Source: Thuidium tamariscinum (taxonomy: Eukaryota; Streptophyta; Bryopsida; Hypnales; Thuidiaceae). Taken from it: DNA of 64,000 nucleotides. Shown here piece by piece: positions 10,315 through 21,835 of the stretch. The position numbers and the translations under genes were made by a program. Each line of letters starts with the position of its first letter. The first letter of the stretch is position 1. Below the pieces are notes generated by a model that saw only the letters and a program-made list of their open reading frames with translations, ran no database searches and was not told where the DNA came from. The stretch is from contig OX344753.2 in NCBI GenBank assembly GCA_947034885.2, forward strand, positions 25,498,347 to 25,562,346. The letters run 5' to 3'.

Positions 10315-11739
10315 AGGTGATTGCAAGAAACACTTGTCCTATTTTGTATCACACGTTGCATGCTAATCTGTTTTTTGGCCATAACTTTTGTGTTTTAGTT
10401 CCAATTGACTCAAGATTTGTAGGGAAGGTACTCATAACTATCATAAGCCTTCCATAATTTTTTCATAATTTTATTATCCAAAAATAGACCTTGATTGGAT
10501 GTCACACTTGGTAGTTTAGGGATTTTTAGTACTGGGGAATACCTTTTTTTCATGATTTTAACATGAAATTTGGATGAGATGGTCTTCTAGTAGACTTCTA
10601 GCTCTCCAAGGAAGGATTTTAAAAAATAGTTAATTTTATGTGGTCTACAAAGTGAGCTCCCTTTTGCTTGTATTTTGAAACATATAAAATATTATTATTA
10701 TTGTTTTTTTGGTGAATGACCATCTCCATAAAGTTTTTGCAAATGGAAATCTTTTATTTTTTGAAAATATCTATTTTTACTATTTTTCCCTAATTAAAAC
10801 ATGAAGATATGCATTTTTTGGAGGTTTGGCACTTTTCAAGTTCTCCTATTGGGTCAATGCAAGAAAGACCGACCAATTTATGTAGCGTTTTCCACAGTAC
10901 TGCTGAAATTTTTGGGAGTACTGTATAATTAGAAAAAAAAATTTTAAAAATGTAAAAAATATGTTTTAGGTATATACCTCTAAGAAGAAGGTACCCTAGG
11001 AAGGAAAAGTGTAGGAAATTTCTCTAAGTAGGAGAACTAGAAAAGTGCAAATTTTCATGAAAATAGGTACTTTTACATTTTAATTTGTAAAAAATAGGAA
11101 AAAGAATCTTTTAAAAAAACAAAAATTGTCAATTGGGGAGAACTTTATGATGAAGAGATTTCACCAAAAGAATGATTTCAAAACCATCTTAAATGTTCAA
11201 AAGTATGCACACAAGGGAGGCCTGTTCACGCACTTGTAGAGGAAAGAGAATAATGATTTTTACGATTTCCTTTGGTAGAAACATGCCTACCTAGTATGGG
11301 AATAGGCCACATAAATTTCAGCTTTAGATCATTAATTTTGGATGCTCCCCAGTACTAAAAAACCCTAAACCGCAAAGTGTGACAAATTAGCTTAATTGAA
11401 ATTTAATTATAAAATGATTTTTGAAAATTTCTGAAAAATAAGGAATTTGATTGTTGTCATGTCAGACATCTTTATTCAAAATTTCAAGTTAATACAGTTC
11501 ACACTTTAAGAGTTATAATCAATAACAACTCCGTCATTCAAAGTGTACCGGTCTTTCTTGCAATCACCCTATTTAGAGAATTTTTCTATCCATTTCCTTC
11601 GGTGAAAACCTTCATCTTAAAGGTATATTCATTATTCATATTTTTCAAAAAAAATTAAAATTAATTTCCTAATTTTAAAGTAGTCCCAAAAAAATCAGCC
11701 AAACGCAACAAATAGGACAAGTGTTTCTTGCAATCACCC
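10315..11739. mobile_element. Family T DNA transposon copy with TACA duplication, carrying a nested T copy
   Basis: The termini AGGTGATTGCAAGAAACA and GTTTCTTGCAATCACCC form the inverted repeat. TACA flanks both ends (10311-10314 and 11740-11743). It is interrupted at 10851-11579 by another copy of the same family. Without that it is about 690 bp, like the copy at 1028-1762. No transposase. Confidence 0.85.
10851..11579. mobile_element. Nested family T copy with TATT duplication
   Basis: The termini GGGTCAATGCAAGAAAGACC and TCTTTCTTGCAATCACCC enclose 729 bp, flanked by TATT at 10847-10850 and 11580-11583. The uninterrupted relative at about 1578 reads CTCCTACTTAGAGAATTTTT across the same point, which shows the insertion is self-into-self. 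Confidence 0.85.
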
Positions 11740-11743
11740 TACA

Positions 11744-12300
11744 CTACTAAGAGCATCACCACCAATCGCATGTAGCGTTCTATGCAACAGTACTCCATGT
11801 TTGGCATGTTTTTTTAGCAGTCAACAACTCCAAACCATCTTGCCATACTATAAAATTTGGAGTGAATCACGCTAGATATACAATTGCACACCAAAGGAAA
11901 GGCTTTGTAGAGGGCAATTGTATACTTGAAGCTAAATGCTATCTTAGTCAATATAGAATCATAGACTATTCCCTCTTGGGATTCCCTCAATGAATGCCAA
12001 CATGGAAGCAACGGAGGGTTGTGGTGCGCGTGTAAGGAAAGGAAAGAATTTTTACGAGGTGGATGAGAAGCAACTTTGACTATATAGAGAAAAATAATAA
12101 AAGATGTCAAAGTTTTTTCCCATGTATACCCTTTAAGGATTTGGGGGTGCTTTGGAACCAATTGTTCAACAATGCACTCACCCATATAGTCTTGAAGGGA
12201 GGGAAAAATAATAAAAGATTTCAAAGTTTTTTCCCATGTATACCCTTTAAGGATTTTGGGGTGCTTTGGAACCAATTGTTCAACAATGCACTCACCTATA
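11744..12300. repeat. AT-rich spacer ending in a 114-bp tandem duplication
   Basis: Two copies of a 114-bp unit cover 12089-12300, each with TTTTTTCCCATGTATACCC and GGAACCAATTGTTCAACAA. Open frames across it on both strands (153 codons on minus, 86 on plus) owe their length partly to the repeat. I recognise no protein in either. Confidence 0.75.
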
Positions 12301-12518
12301 CACTAGTAGAAACCCCCGTTTAATGTGACGAGGTCTAATTTTTCTTAATAGATTTTGGTAGGCATCAAAAGTAACAACCCGTGTTTTTATGTTAGCATTG
12401 ATGTTGTGTTGACCATTTTTGTTGACATAAAAACACAAGTTGTTAGTTTTGATGCCCAGCAAAATCCATCAAGAAAAATTAGGCCTTGTCACATTAAACG
12501 GGCTTTTGGTTCTGATGC
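12301..12518. mobile_element. CACTA-ended foldback element
   Basis: It begins CACTAGTAGAAAC and ends TTTTGGTTCTGATG, a decayed form of the CACTAG...CTAGTG ends common among plant CACTA transposons. Two arms of about 95 bp pair with few mismatches around a loop of about 20 bases near 12407. A transcript would fold into one long hairpin. Confidence 0.75.
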
Positions 12519-12708
12519 GTGAGCTTGACACCCGCTTCCTCGACAGCATTAGACCTAGACCTAGACCATACCCAGTACTTGTATAGTTCACATCTTGCCT
12601 ACTTTAGGCGCCTCAAAGATGCGGTGCTTTGGAAATATGTAATCTCCACCTTTACGTGGTACTGAAAAAGATATCTGGGTATGGTCTAGATCTCTTCAAT
12701 TCCGACTA

Positions 12709-13116
12709 CACTAAAATTGGTAAATAGTGTTGACAACATTAATTTGTTGAGATAACATTAATTGTGATTTCCAAGGTTAGTGTTAGAAGATTATTAACTC
12801 AATCTAACACTATTTTAGCTTTATCATAAATTACAGTTTTTTAGGAAAGATTTTTGCGGTGGGAGGCAAAAAATTACAGTTTTCTTGGAAAGGAACAAAT
12901 TTTCATGGTGGGAGGCAAAAATTACAATTTTGCAAGGAATGGACAGATTTTTACGGTGGGGGGCAAAAATTATAATTTTGCAAGGAAGGGACAGATTTTT
13001 ATCGCAGCAATTAAGTGCCCCAATACTATTTAGACATAAGTTGGTAAATAGTGTTGGGGGGTAAAAAACAGGGAACAACACTAATTATCACCCAACACTA
13101 TTTACCAATTTTAGTG
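12709..13116. mobile_element. CACTA-ended non-autonomous transposon
   Basis: It begins CACTAAAATTGGTAAATAG and ends with its complement finishing TTTTAGTG. TA is present on both sides. The inside has short direct repeats built on TTTTGCAAGGAA and GGTGGGAGGCAAAAA. Non-coding. Confidence 0.75.
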
Positions 13117-15534
13117 TAGTGGGCCATGTGCCGATGCCACAGTCAGAACTGAAGTAAAAATAATTTCTTAATTTTTTAATTCATCAAAACTTTGAATTCA
13201 ATAACTTTCTCGCCATAAGTCAAAATGCCACGAAACCAAGCCCGTGCACCCCTCATTGCCGAGAGCTTTCCAATGGTGTCAAGCACGCAACCAGGGATGC
13301 ACGGTCCGGGAAATCTCAACGTGACAAACAAAACAAACAAAACAAAACAAACTACCTTCCTTAAGGTATAGATGTGCCAAAAGGCAAGGGTGTGTCTTCA
13401 TTAGTGGCACTTGAAGTAGCTACTATGAGTGCAATCACTACTATGTACAGTAAAATTGTAGCCAGACCGCATTGGCATTAAACATACTTTAGTGAAATCG
13501 ATAGATGCATGTGGTGGGATCATAACGACGATGTCATAGCTGCATGGGAGGGACCTCATTTCCCCACTTAGTCGAGAGCCTCCGCGTGTTCCCCTCCAAG
13601 TTCTCTAGTGACTTCCCAGGGGAACGTTGGCGTTCCTAGTGTTGGAAACGTCGACGTCCTTTGGAGGTCCCAAAAAGACGTGTGGGCCCCAAAGAATCAT
13701 TTAAAAAAACAATTATATATGTATCCTAAATGGTGTAAGTCAAAAATCAAGGAAATAGAAAATTAAGATGTGAACTATGTGTTTTAATTGCACTCAAAGT
13801 AGCAAAGAACATTCAAATATCAAATGTTATAGAACAAGCTAACACAATGCATCATGAAATTAATTTTCTTTCAAATCAAAACTAGTTTTTTCTTCTCACT
13901 TCTATGGTGATGTCAAGTATATTCTATACTTTTGAAATTTGTCAATTGATGCTCATGGTAAGGTTGTTTGAATGAAAACAAGTTAGATTTCATGGTATGG
14001 TTGTTTAAATGAAAACAATTAAGGTTTGTACTCAATTTTGTTAGAAGTTGTACAATAAAAGTGCAATTGTGCATTATTAAAATTTTGTAAAGAATGGAGA
14101 TATTATGCACAATAGTTTGATGTCAAATGAACACTTTTGATTTTGTTAAAGTAGGTAATGTTGTACAATGTGACAAAAAGTGGTGTACCACCCAGGTCAA
14201 TTAATTAGCTCCCCCTTCCTCTGTCAAAAAATTTATAGGCCATTGATTTTTAAAAACAAAACAAAACATACCTTTGTAATCACCGTTGATTTCTCAAAAA
14301 TTTCCAAGCCATTGATCATGTAAGATATAATCTAAACCATTCAGATTCGAATATGGATACAGATACTCTATATGTATTATATGTATTTGGTTTAGATACG
14401 GTCCAGATACAAATACATATACAGGAACATATGTCCCATAATGTTTATCAATCAAGTTGGTTTCAAGAAATTATAAGGGGAGAGGGGGGGAGGGAAATGA
14501 AGATTTAAAAGTTTGAAAGTTAAAATTTTTTTGGGATGTATAGGGATTGTGCACCCAAAAAAATTAAAATTTTAAAATGTTAAATTCTTTGCCCTATAAG
14601 AACATGCCAAGTGTACTAAATCCAAATTAAAATTTTAAGTTTTTTAGAATTGGTAGTTATTGCCACTTTTTGGTACATTGTTCACACAATGTACCAAGAA
14701 TTGGCAGTAACTGCCAATCCAACTTTCATACAATCATGGCAAAAGGGATGGTTTCTATGATCATCAACTAAAGGTTGAAAGATTCAATCAATTTTAAAAA
14801 TGAAGGTATAAATAAGAAATAAAAGACAATAATCCAATAATGTTGACAGTTGATAACAAATTTGTTCAACTTTTAACCCTTGAACATCAATGCAAATGTT
14901 CTATGTCTAATAGATGACAAAAATCGAGTCTACAAATGAATGTAGGAAAGCTACTTTTCATATGTTTTTTCCATAAGTATGAAAGCGGAGCCATTCTTTG
15001 CTCTAGAAGGTGAGAAATAAGGTTATTGAATGCATTAATAATTTCCACTGCTATAAATTGTAACACAACTATAAGAAGATTGAGAAACAAAATTTATGGG
15101 CCACTACTATCTTTCATGTAATTTTGAAGAGGGCATTTCTTATTGCCGGTTAAAAGTCTACAACCATTGATCTTTGAATGAATATAGACTCTACTTATTA
15201 CCTACATCATATATACATACACCAAATTGCAAACCCTACCTACTTGAATTACAACATGTATTACTTTATTTGGACCAAATGAATGCTACACTTAAAAACT
15301 TGTCTAAGAAGATGATGCACATGAGAGATTCTTTAGATCCCATCATACTCAATCTATTGAAAGACATCATGTGTAAATTTTTTTTGGTAGTTCTCCTAAC
15401 AAATTATTAAAAGATGCTTTGAAATCACTATCACTAATTTAAAAAATTGCATAAACATTTGTAGGAGAAAGAATGCCAATTTAAGAAAAATGTCAACTTT
15501 GCACCACAACCAATTGTTGCCTTTTTCAATGCTA
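13117..15534. other. AT-rich spacer without a recognisable gene
   Basis: About 13560-13690 carries a GC-richer patch with GGAACGTTGGCGTTCC that resembles part of the family F element seen at 15709 and 27290. A TTTAACCCTTGAAC motif at 14870 may be a lone family P end. The short open frames are unconvincing. Confidence 0.6.
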
Positions 15535-16194
15535 CACTAAAAAGGGTATTTAGTGTTGGCAACACTATTTGCAAACCATGACACTAAATATCATTTACCC
15601 TACTAAAGTAAGTAAGACTAAATGTAATTTCTAACACTAAAAGTACTCTATGATAAATCTGAAATATGAAGAGGTTTACATTTAGTGTTAGAAGGTAAGA
15701 AGTGACATAAGAGAATTTTCAACTGGTTTACAAGACTGCGAGTTCCCAAATGTTGGGAACGCATTGGGAACTCTAGGAACGCAGTGCTGATGTGGTCGAG
15801 TGACTACCACATCAAAAAATATTAATTAATTTAATTAATTAAATAATTAATTAATATTCTAAAAATATTTTCTTGAAAAAAAAATATTTTTTTAAATCAT
15901 TTTCTTTATTTTTTAAACATTCTGAATTTTTTAAAATTTTTAATTTTAATTTTTTTTTTCAAAACTCAAAAATTCAGACCAGCAAGGGGCTGGTTTGAAG
16001 CAATGGGAACAGTTTCTGGGAACACCCTTGAAACAGTCTTCTTCAGGGCCAGGTATCCTCTCATGAGACAACACAAAGGTGGCGCATTGAAGTTTAGCAC
16101 TACACTAATCGTCCTAAAATTGACGTTTAGTGTAGGGTCAAGTAGGGTGGTAATTACACTAAATGTAATCCAACACTAAATACCCTTTTTAGTG
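15535..16194. mobile_element. CACTA-ended transposon with nested family F element
   Basis: The ends are CACTAAAAAGGGTATTTAG and its complement, with TA at both edges. A family F element sits inside at about 15709-16062, leaving about 310 bp of the outer element. Confidence 0.75.
15709..16062. mobile_element. Family F MITE copy F1
   Basis: The ends are AGAGAATTTTCAACTGG and a complement of GAGGATACCTGG. Inside are GAGTTCCCAAATGTTGGG, TGATGTGGTCGAGTGACT, an AT-rich centre and GGGAACAGTTTCTGGGAAC. The copy at 27290-27642 matches along its length. Confidence 0.7.
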
Positions 16195-17417
16195 TAATGT
16201 GTTACCATCCCATTGGCAACCCGTAATCTAAATTCCAACTATACTAATTCAAAATAGTGTGACTTTGGTCTTTGGCAAATTTGTGTCACATGCACTTTGA
16301 AGACAAATCAATTTTGGAAGTGTTGTGTTTTTAGAGTAGTCACTTCTAGTGCTAGAGATAAAGAAGGAGGCTCGAAAATTCCTTAGGCTTGAAAACCGCC
16401 TACCTTCCAAAATGTACATGGTTTGTAGATGGGTTTTTTTTCATCTTTACAAAAATGTACAATCAATGTACATTTGAAGGGGTGAGTGGTTTTAGAGCCC
16501 TATGCCATGTCAACTTCAAAAAGTCATAATTAATTCCAAAAAGCTCAAAAAAATATGAAACAACTTGGGTTAGAGGTCAATTCTACCCATCTTTCAAGGA
16601 AATATTTTTGAAAAATAATTCAAGAAGTTTCACTTCTTTAGAATTCAATTTTAGATCTTAGATGGGTGCTTTTTGAACCCTCTCCCTTAATTATGATTCT
16701 CAACATTGGACGATACTTGCCGTGTAGCACACTATGCATCCCTTAATTATCAATGCATCAGTCATTGAAATTCTCATCTTCAAATTACTTTAAAAATTCT
16801 TGAATGATCCGCCATTTTTGTTCTCATTCTAATGCTTGGGGAAGGGCTACACTAAGGTACAAATTGGATAGTTTGCGTTAGAGCATTCCCATGCCATACA
16901 TGGCAAAGAGGGGCGCCAAAGCCTAATTTGGAGTGCTCTGTCAATCAACCCGAGCCTTGTGGTTTTCCCTTGTCCCATTCTTAAAACTTTATTTGACATG
17001 CCAAGAGAGGAGCTCATCAATTTCGCACAAGTACCCAAAACGGATAAGCTTCATTAGGCTAATGAGATGCATCTTACGAGTGACTTTGCACACAATACTC
17101 ACCTTTTTGTATTTACAATTCTAAGGACCAAGAACTAATCTGCAGATAGTACCTCAGTAACTGAATCAGATTACATAGCGTGCCACGCTTTACACACACA
17201 ATTTGGTTGTGCCCCCATCAAAGTATGGAGTTGACATTTGTTTTTTTCCATTTAGCAAGTCTGGCATGGGGCTCTCCCATAGCCTTGGCCCTCCCAATGA
17301 GCATGTTTTGCCTATTTAGCGTGTTGGCATGGAGATGCTCTTAAACTTCAAGTTTAACTATTCCTAATTAAATCCATGAAATTGAAGGACGAAGTTGGTC
17401 AGAGATTAATTGCATTC
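16195..17417. other. Spacer with a decayed family G element
   Basis: About 16395-16692 matches one half of the family G elements at 35389 and 42874 (AAAAAATATGAAACAACTTGGGTTAG-like core). The rest shows no gene. Confidence 0.55.
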
Positions 17418-17775
17418 ATTTGCACCTTCTACCTTATCGCGTAAAGAATATGCTATGCCACAGCATTGGATCCCATTTGACACAAGAGCACCAAGAAAGC
17501 AGCCACCAACCCAAACTTGAATTCCATATTCACATAAAAAAACGCAACCACTGCCAGGTAGAAGTTGTAATTCCACACCATGTACTGAGAAAATGGGAGA
17601 GCACTTGTCCACTGATGCAATTGCAACAGGGGGTTCGTGTACCCCAGCAGAATTAGAAGTGTGAAGAAGATCGGCCACACGAAGTAGATGTGAATTGCAA
17701 ATTGACAAGGTGATTGTGTTACGACTTGTAAAATGTAAACTGCTTCTTCAGGTTGAAGGTTCCGTCGTTTTCCAT
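17418..17775 (-). pseudogene. Mpo1-like (DUF962, YGL010w-type) protein fragment, broken
   Basis: From an ATG at 17775 on the minus strand the frame reads MENDGTFNLKKQFTFYKS, then a TAA, then HNHLVN. A one-base shift later it continues IHIYFVWPIFFTLLILL and runs through two hydrophobic segments to CQMGSNAVA before a TAG. This order (LxKxFxFY, HNxxxN, IHxxFVWPIFF, membrane segments, then C..GS) fits the N-terminal half of plant Mpo1-like proteins. That family includes the yeast ER dioxygenase Mpo1, which acts in alpha-oxidation of 2-hydroxy fatty acids. The C-terminal half was not found nearby. Two stops and a shift indicate a relic. Family assignment is from memory of motifs. Confidence 0.6.
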
Positions 17776-19130
17776 GACATCAAACTCCTTGAAATTATGA
17801 ATTATTCAAGAGTCTTGCAATGCAACCCACCTTTAGTTTTACTACTTATTTTGTATTATAAAAATGAAGCCAAGGTGTCAAGACTATGATTGTTGAACAA
17901 AATAATATAGTCTGAGCATACATGCACATGCATTCCAACCTCAAGGTTGGAATGCGTGCTCACTGTCTCTCTTTAGGTGTTGAAATTGGGATTGGAATTT
18001 TTAGGCAAGATGAAGTTTGTGCAAAGAGAGTTGAATATATAAATAGTGAAGTAGCGGTGTTGGATTTGTTGTGGTGGAGTTTTAAGTGTCGTCTCTCAGT
18101 CGGGAATTGGTTCACATGTTTCTTACTTGAGGTGTATTTGCGAGGTGCCGGGGTTAGTACACTCATGCATTTTGTAGTTTGAGACTGCTTAGAAATGGAG
18201 GGCATAAATGGAATGAAGCAGATCTCACAGGAGAAATGTCCATCTATGGATTTTTTAAAGAATTAATATCCTTAGTTACTATTTAGTAATGATAGAATAG
18301 GATGCACTGGGATTGCAAAGCGAATGTAGACACCTCATCATCCCCTTGTACCATTGCAACAAGCGACAAGTGAATACCATTCGACACGAGTACATACTTT
18401 TGGGTTTTTTCAATTTGTTGTATTCGTTTATATTTTGCATCAAATTAGCACAATCATACATTCACAGGCCCTTAGTGACGCAGCCAAGTGGTACCCAACA
18501 TCCAATTATCCAGAACCCAACTTGTGGCACTCATCTCTCGTGCTCCCAAATTTCTAGCAACATTCTTTCATTTCCTTAGTTTCACCAAAATGCACTTGTT
18601 CAAATGGGTACAGTAAGGAAACTGATAATGGAGTTTAGGTGCAAAAGAACTAGTATTCAACAATTATCTAGTTTGAAAAAAAAAATTCTCTCTGTTGATT
18701 GAAGGAAAATAAAAAATCTTGCGCGTTTGTCACACAAGCAAGATATAGAATCGAATAGTAGCTACCCAAACGATACATGAATTTGAATGTGCCAAAATAG
18801 AAAGACGAAAAAGCTCAACAAGCTCGCCACGAGCTGTAGGGGTTAACTCACTTAACTTCACCAACGGAACAAAAAAAGCTTCAAGAGACAGGAGCACAAT
18901 CATCAAAACCTGGAGGTGCTTCGAAGACAAAACGAGAGTTGCCAGGACTCGAGGAAGACTGGTGCGTAATTGACGTCAATTCGTGAGTCGCAACTTGAGC
19001 AACTGCTTTGCAAGTTTGTTCATAACCGTAAGTTGCGTCGGGATAACGTTCCCTTCACAACCTCCAGGGGAACTTCAGCGTTCCCAATGTTGGGAGCTAC
19101 CGGGACCCCTAAAAAATAGATTTTCCTATT
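17776..19130. other. Spacer without a recognisable gene
   Basis: It holds a perfect inverted repeat with 12-bp arms at 17931-17956 (GCATTCCAACCT), a 14-bp palindrome AATTGACGTCAATT at 18968-18981, and a GC-richer patch at 19040-19110 similar to family F ends. The open frames of 60-90 codons on both strands match nothing I know. Confidence 0.55.
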
Positions 19131-19374
19131 TTTTTACAAATTAAAATGTGAAAGTATCAATTTTCATGAGATTTTGCACTTTTCTAGTTCTCCTACTTAA
19201 AGATTTTTTCTATGCTTTTCCTTTGTAGGGTACATTCTTCTTAAAGGTATATACGTGAAACATATTTTTTATTATTTTTTAAATTATTTTTCTAATTTTA
19301 AAGCCCTCCCAAAGAAAAAAAAAGGGTATTGTGAAAACGCTACACTTTTTGGTCGGTGTTTCTTGCAATGACCC
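19131..19374. mobile_element. Truncated family T copy
   Basis: The segment is the reverse complement of the left third of the 10851-11579 copy and ends with the terminus TGTTTCTTGCAATGACCC. The other terminus is missing. Confidence 0.7.
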
Positions 19375-19581
19375 AGTGTCTATTCTTTAGTGCCCATTCT
19401 TCAAAGTCTAAAACATATTAAAATAGACTCCTCTAAATGCACCACCAATCCTAAACTCTCATCATTGCACTCTATGTACATCTTCTAAATCATCATGTGT
19501 AGAAGTTGAAGAAATGATTTTAGAAGCTCTACCAAAAAAACTTTGACTTTTTATAATTTTTGTATAAGAAATTCAAATGTT

Positions 19582-19796
19582 GACTAGAAGAAAATTGGCC
19601 AAAACTGTCATAACCATGTCAAGTGGGTTATGATGAAAATTGTGTTGTAAGTGCAGTGAAAATGCAAAAAAACAAAGAATTTGCATCTTTTGCGTTTTCA
19701 CTATGTTTACAACGTAGTTTTCAACATAACCCACTTGACACAATGATGTTGAAAAAAACACAATTTTGGCCAATTTTCTTCTAGTGCATCATATTC
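19582..19796. mobile_element. CACTA-ended foldback element, 215 bp
   Basis: Arms of about 100 bp begin (G/C)ACTAGAAGAAAATTGGCC and contain GTCAAGTGGGTTATG. They pair closely around a short loop near 19680. Non-coding. Confidence 0.75.
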
Positions 19797-20151
19797 TTTG
19801 GTGCATTTGAACCTCCTTTCACAAATCAATAAGAAGATATGAAAATTTGACTGATCTAATAGTATTACAATAGTGACTAGGCATAATAGCAAAAAATGGC
19901 ATTTAAAGTAGACAAACTCAATTCTATTTACAATCTAAGTAGCTAATTTCATCACGCTACTTTTGGCCTCCAATTCCATCCAAAATAACATGCAAATCCA
20001 TTCATTTTCTAACAAAATCAATGCATTAATACCAAACTAATGAGGTGATGTGTCAATCCTTTATTGATGAATATTTAAGTGCCATTAGGTTCATAGAAAG
20101 ACAATGATAGATTGTATACAGGACATTTATGATTCTACTCTATAACATTGA
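19797..20151. other. AT-rich spacer
   Basis: I see no gene or clear element here. Confidence 0.6.
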
Positions 20152-20346
20152 TGGTTTTGTAATTAAAGGGTAGACTACTTCAAAAAAAATTAGAAATCAA
20201 AATTTTAATTGGAAAATTATAATTCCACTTAAACTATTTGATTTTTGAAAAAAAACCATAATAAAAATATTTATTGCTCTTAGAGTTAGCCCAAAGATAT
20301 TTAGATTGCAAATCAAGATGGTAATAGGCTTCAAGACTTGTCTACC

Positions 20347-20890
20347 TTAACCCTAAGCGCCTAAGTGCCTATTTTTTGGTTGCTGTCCAAAGCCAAGTAG
20401 CATTTTTGGACAGAAAAAACTTTTTTCAAATTTATTTTTTTTCAAAATTTGAAAATACTGGATTGCCTTTTAATATTTATATTCAAAACTAGGATCAGTA
20501 TGGTCAAGCAAAAGATATAAGAAAAATAGCACAAAGTGTTTAATATTGCCTAGTGTTGAAAAATATACTATTTAGGAAAAGTATTGATGCTCTCATTAAT
20601 AAATATTTTTCATTTTTTTACGAATCAATGAAAATCATAATTTTGGCCAATCAAAAAAAATTTCAAATCCTAAAAATAGAAATTATATCTTTAGTGAATT
20701 TTTGAAGCTATATCTTCAAAATTCATTTGAAAAAAATCTAAAAATAATTTTTAATTTTGATTGTACGGATACTTTCTACTTTTTGTGCTTTACATTATCT
20801 TCTTTGATACTAACTTCAAAAAAGTTATAGAGCTTGTATTTTATAACACATTTGTATTTTGTACTAACCCCTTGGGCTATTAGGGGTTAA
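20347..20890. mobile_element. TTAA-flanked family P element P3
   Basis: The ends are TTAACCCTAAGCGCCTAAG and the complement of TTAACCCCTAATAGCCCAAG. Block A is uninterrupted at the matching place (about 905, CAACCTTACCAAGAG). Non-coding. Confidence 0.65.
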
Positions 20891-21128
20891 TAAGAGAATG
20901 ACATTAAAGAAAGTTTGGCCCTTATAAAAGGCCATTTGATTTTCAATTGATGTATAAATTTAGAGGGAATTTTTTTTAATAATTAAAAAAATATAAAATA
21001 TAAAAAAATATAAAAAATAATAGTCTCAAATGCTATGTGACAAAAGAGGTAATGCATGTGGACCAAAAATTTTATAAATAAATAAATAAATAATTCTATA
21101 ATTACACATTCTCATGCAATCTAACGAC

Positions 21129-21758
21129 ATGGCAAATTTCGTTAAAATGGCGATATTCCTTATGCCATTTTTCACACAGCAAGCTCTGAACTAAAAACTA
21201 ACATCTAGAAACGGTATAGATTTCAAACATCTAGGACTCATATAGATTTTCAAAATCTATGACACATTTAAATTTCAAACTACATAGTCTGAAATGTCTT
21301 CGACAGGTGTAGATTTCAGACAATCATCTACAACACATGCAGATTTCAAAAATCTATGACCATTGTAGATTTCAGACTGCGCGATCTGAACTGCCAAAAG
21401 TGTCAAACTAATGGAATAATGGGGAATTTCGTTAAAATGGCGGTATTCCACATGCCATTTTCACACCTTGACATCTAGGACAAGTATACATTGCTAATAT
21501 CTAGGACACTTTTAGATTTCTGAAATCTATGACAAGCATAGATATTAGACCAAACAATCTAAAAAATCTAGGATTGGTATAGATTTCAGAAATCTAGGAG
21601 AGTTGTAGGTTTCCAAAATCTAGTACAGGTGTAGATCCTAGGATAGAAAAAACGGTTCAGACCGCGCAGTCTAAACTGCTCAAAAGCGCCAATTTAACGA
21701 AATGGCGCCATTTTAACGAAATTTCCCATAATACCGCCATTTGAACCAAATTCGCCAT
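21129..21758. mobile_element. Family M MITE copy M3 with CGAC duplication, carrying nested M4
   Basis: The termini are ATGGCAAATTTCGTTAAAAT and CAAATTCGCCAT, with CGAC on both sides (21125-21128, 21759-21762). Block A has the empty site CTAACAACCCTTTTAC near 1858. M4 is inserted near its right end. Confidence 0.9.
21419..21729. mobile_element. Nested family M copy M4 with AATA duplication
   Basis: It begins ATGGGGAATTTCGTTAAAAT and ends GAAATTTCCCAT. AATA flanks both sides. Removing element and one AATA restores the family consensus GGAATACCGCC of M3, which is strong evidence for a 4-bp duplication. Confidence 0.9.
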
Positions 21759-21835
21759 CGACCCTTTGCAAGGGCCACATTTCCTATAATGGTTTTGCCA
21801 AGGACCGAGTTGCAAATATTCTGGCGCTGGTCTCT

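Noticed and set aside
11814-12275. 153-codon minus-strand open frame
   Set aside because: Its length comes partly from the 114-bp tandem duplication. The protein shows the repeat and no known family.
18730-18930. 66-codon minus-strand frame with a leucine-rich hydrophobic start
   Set aside because: No conserved motifs, no splice or promoter context, and typical length for chance frames in this DNA.
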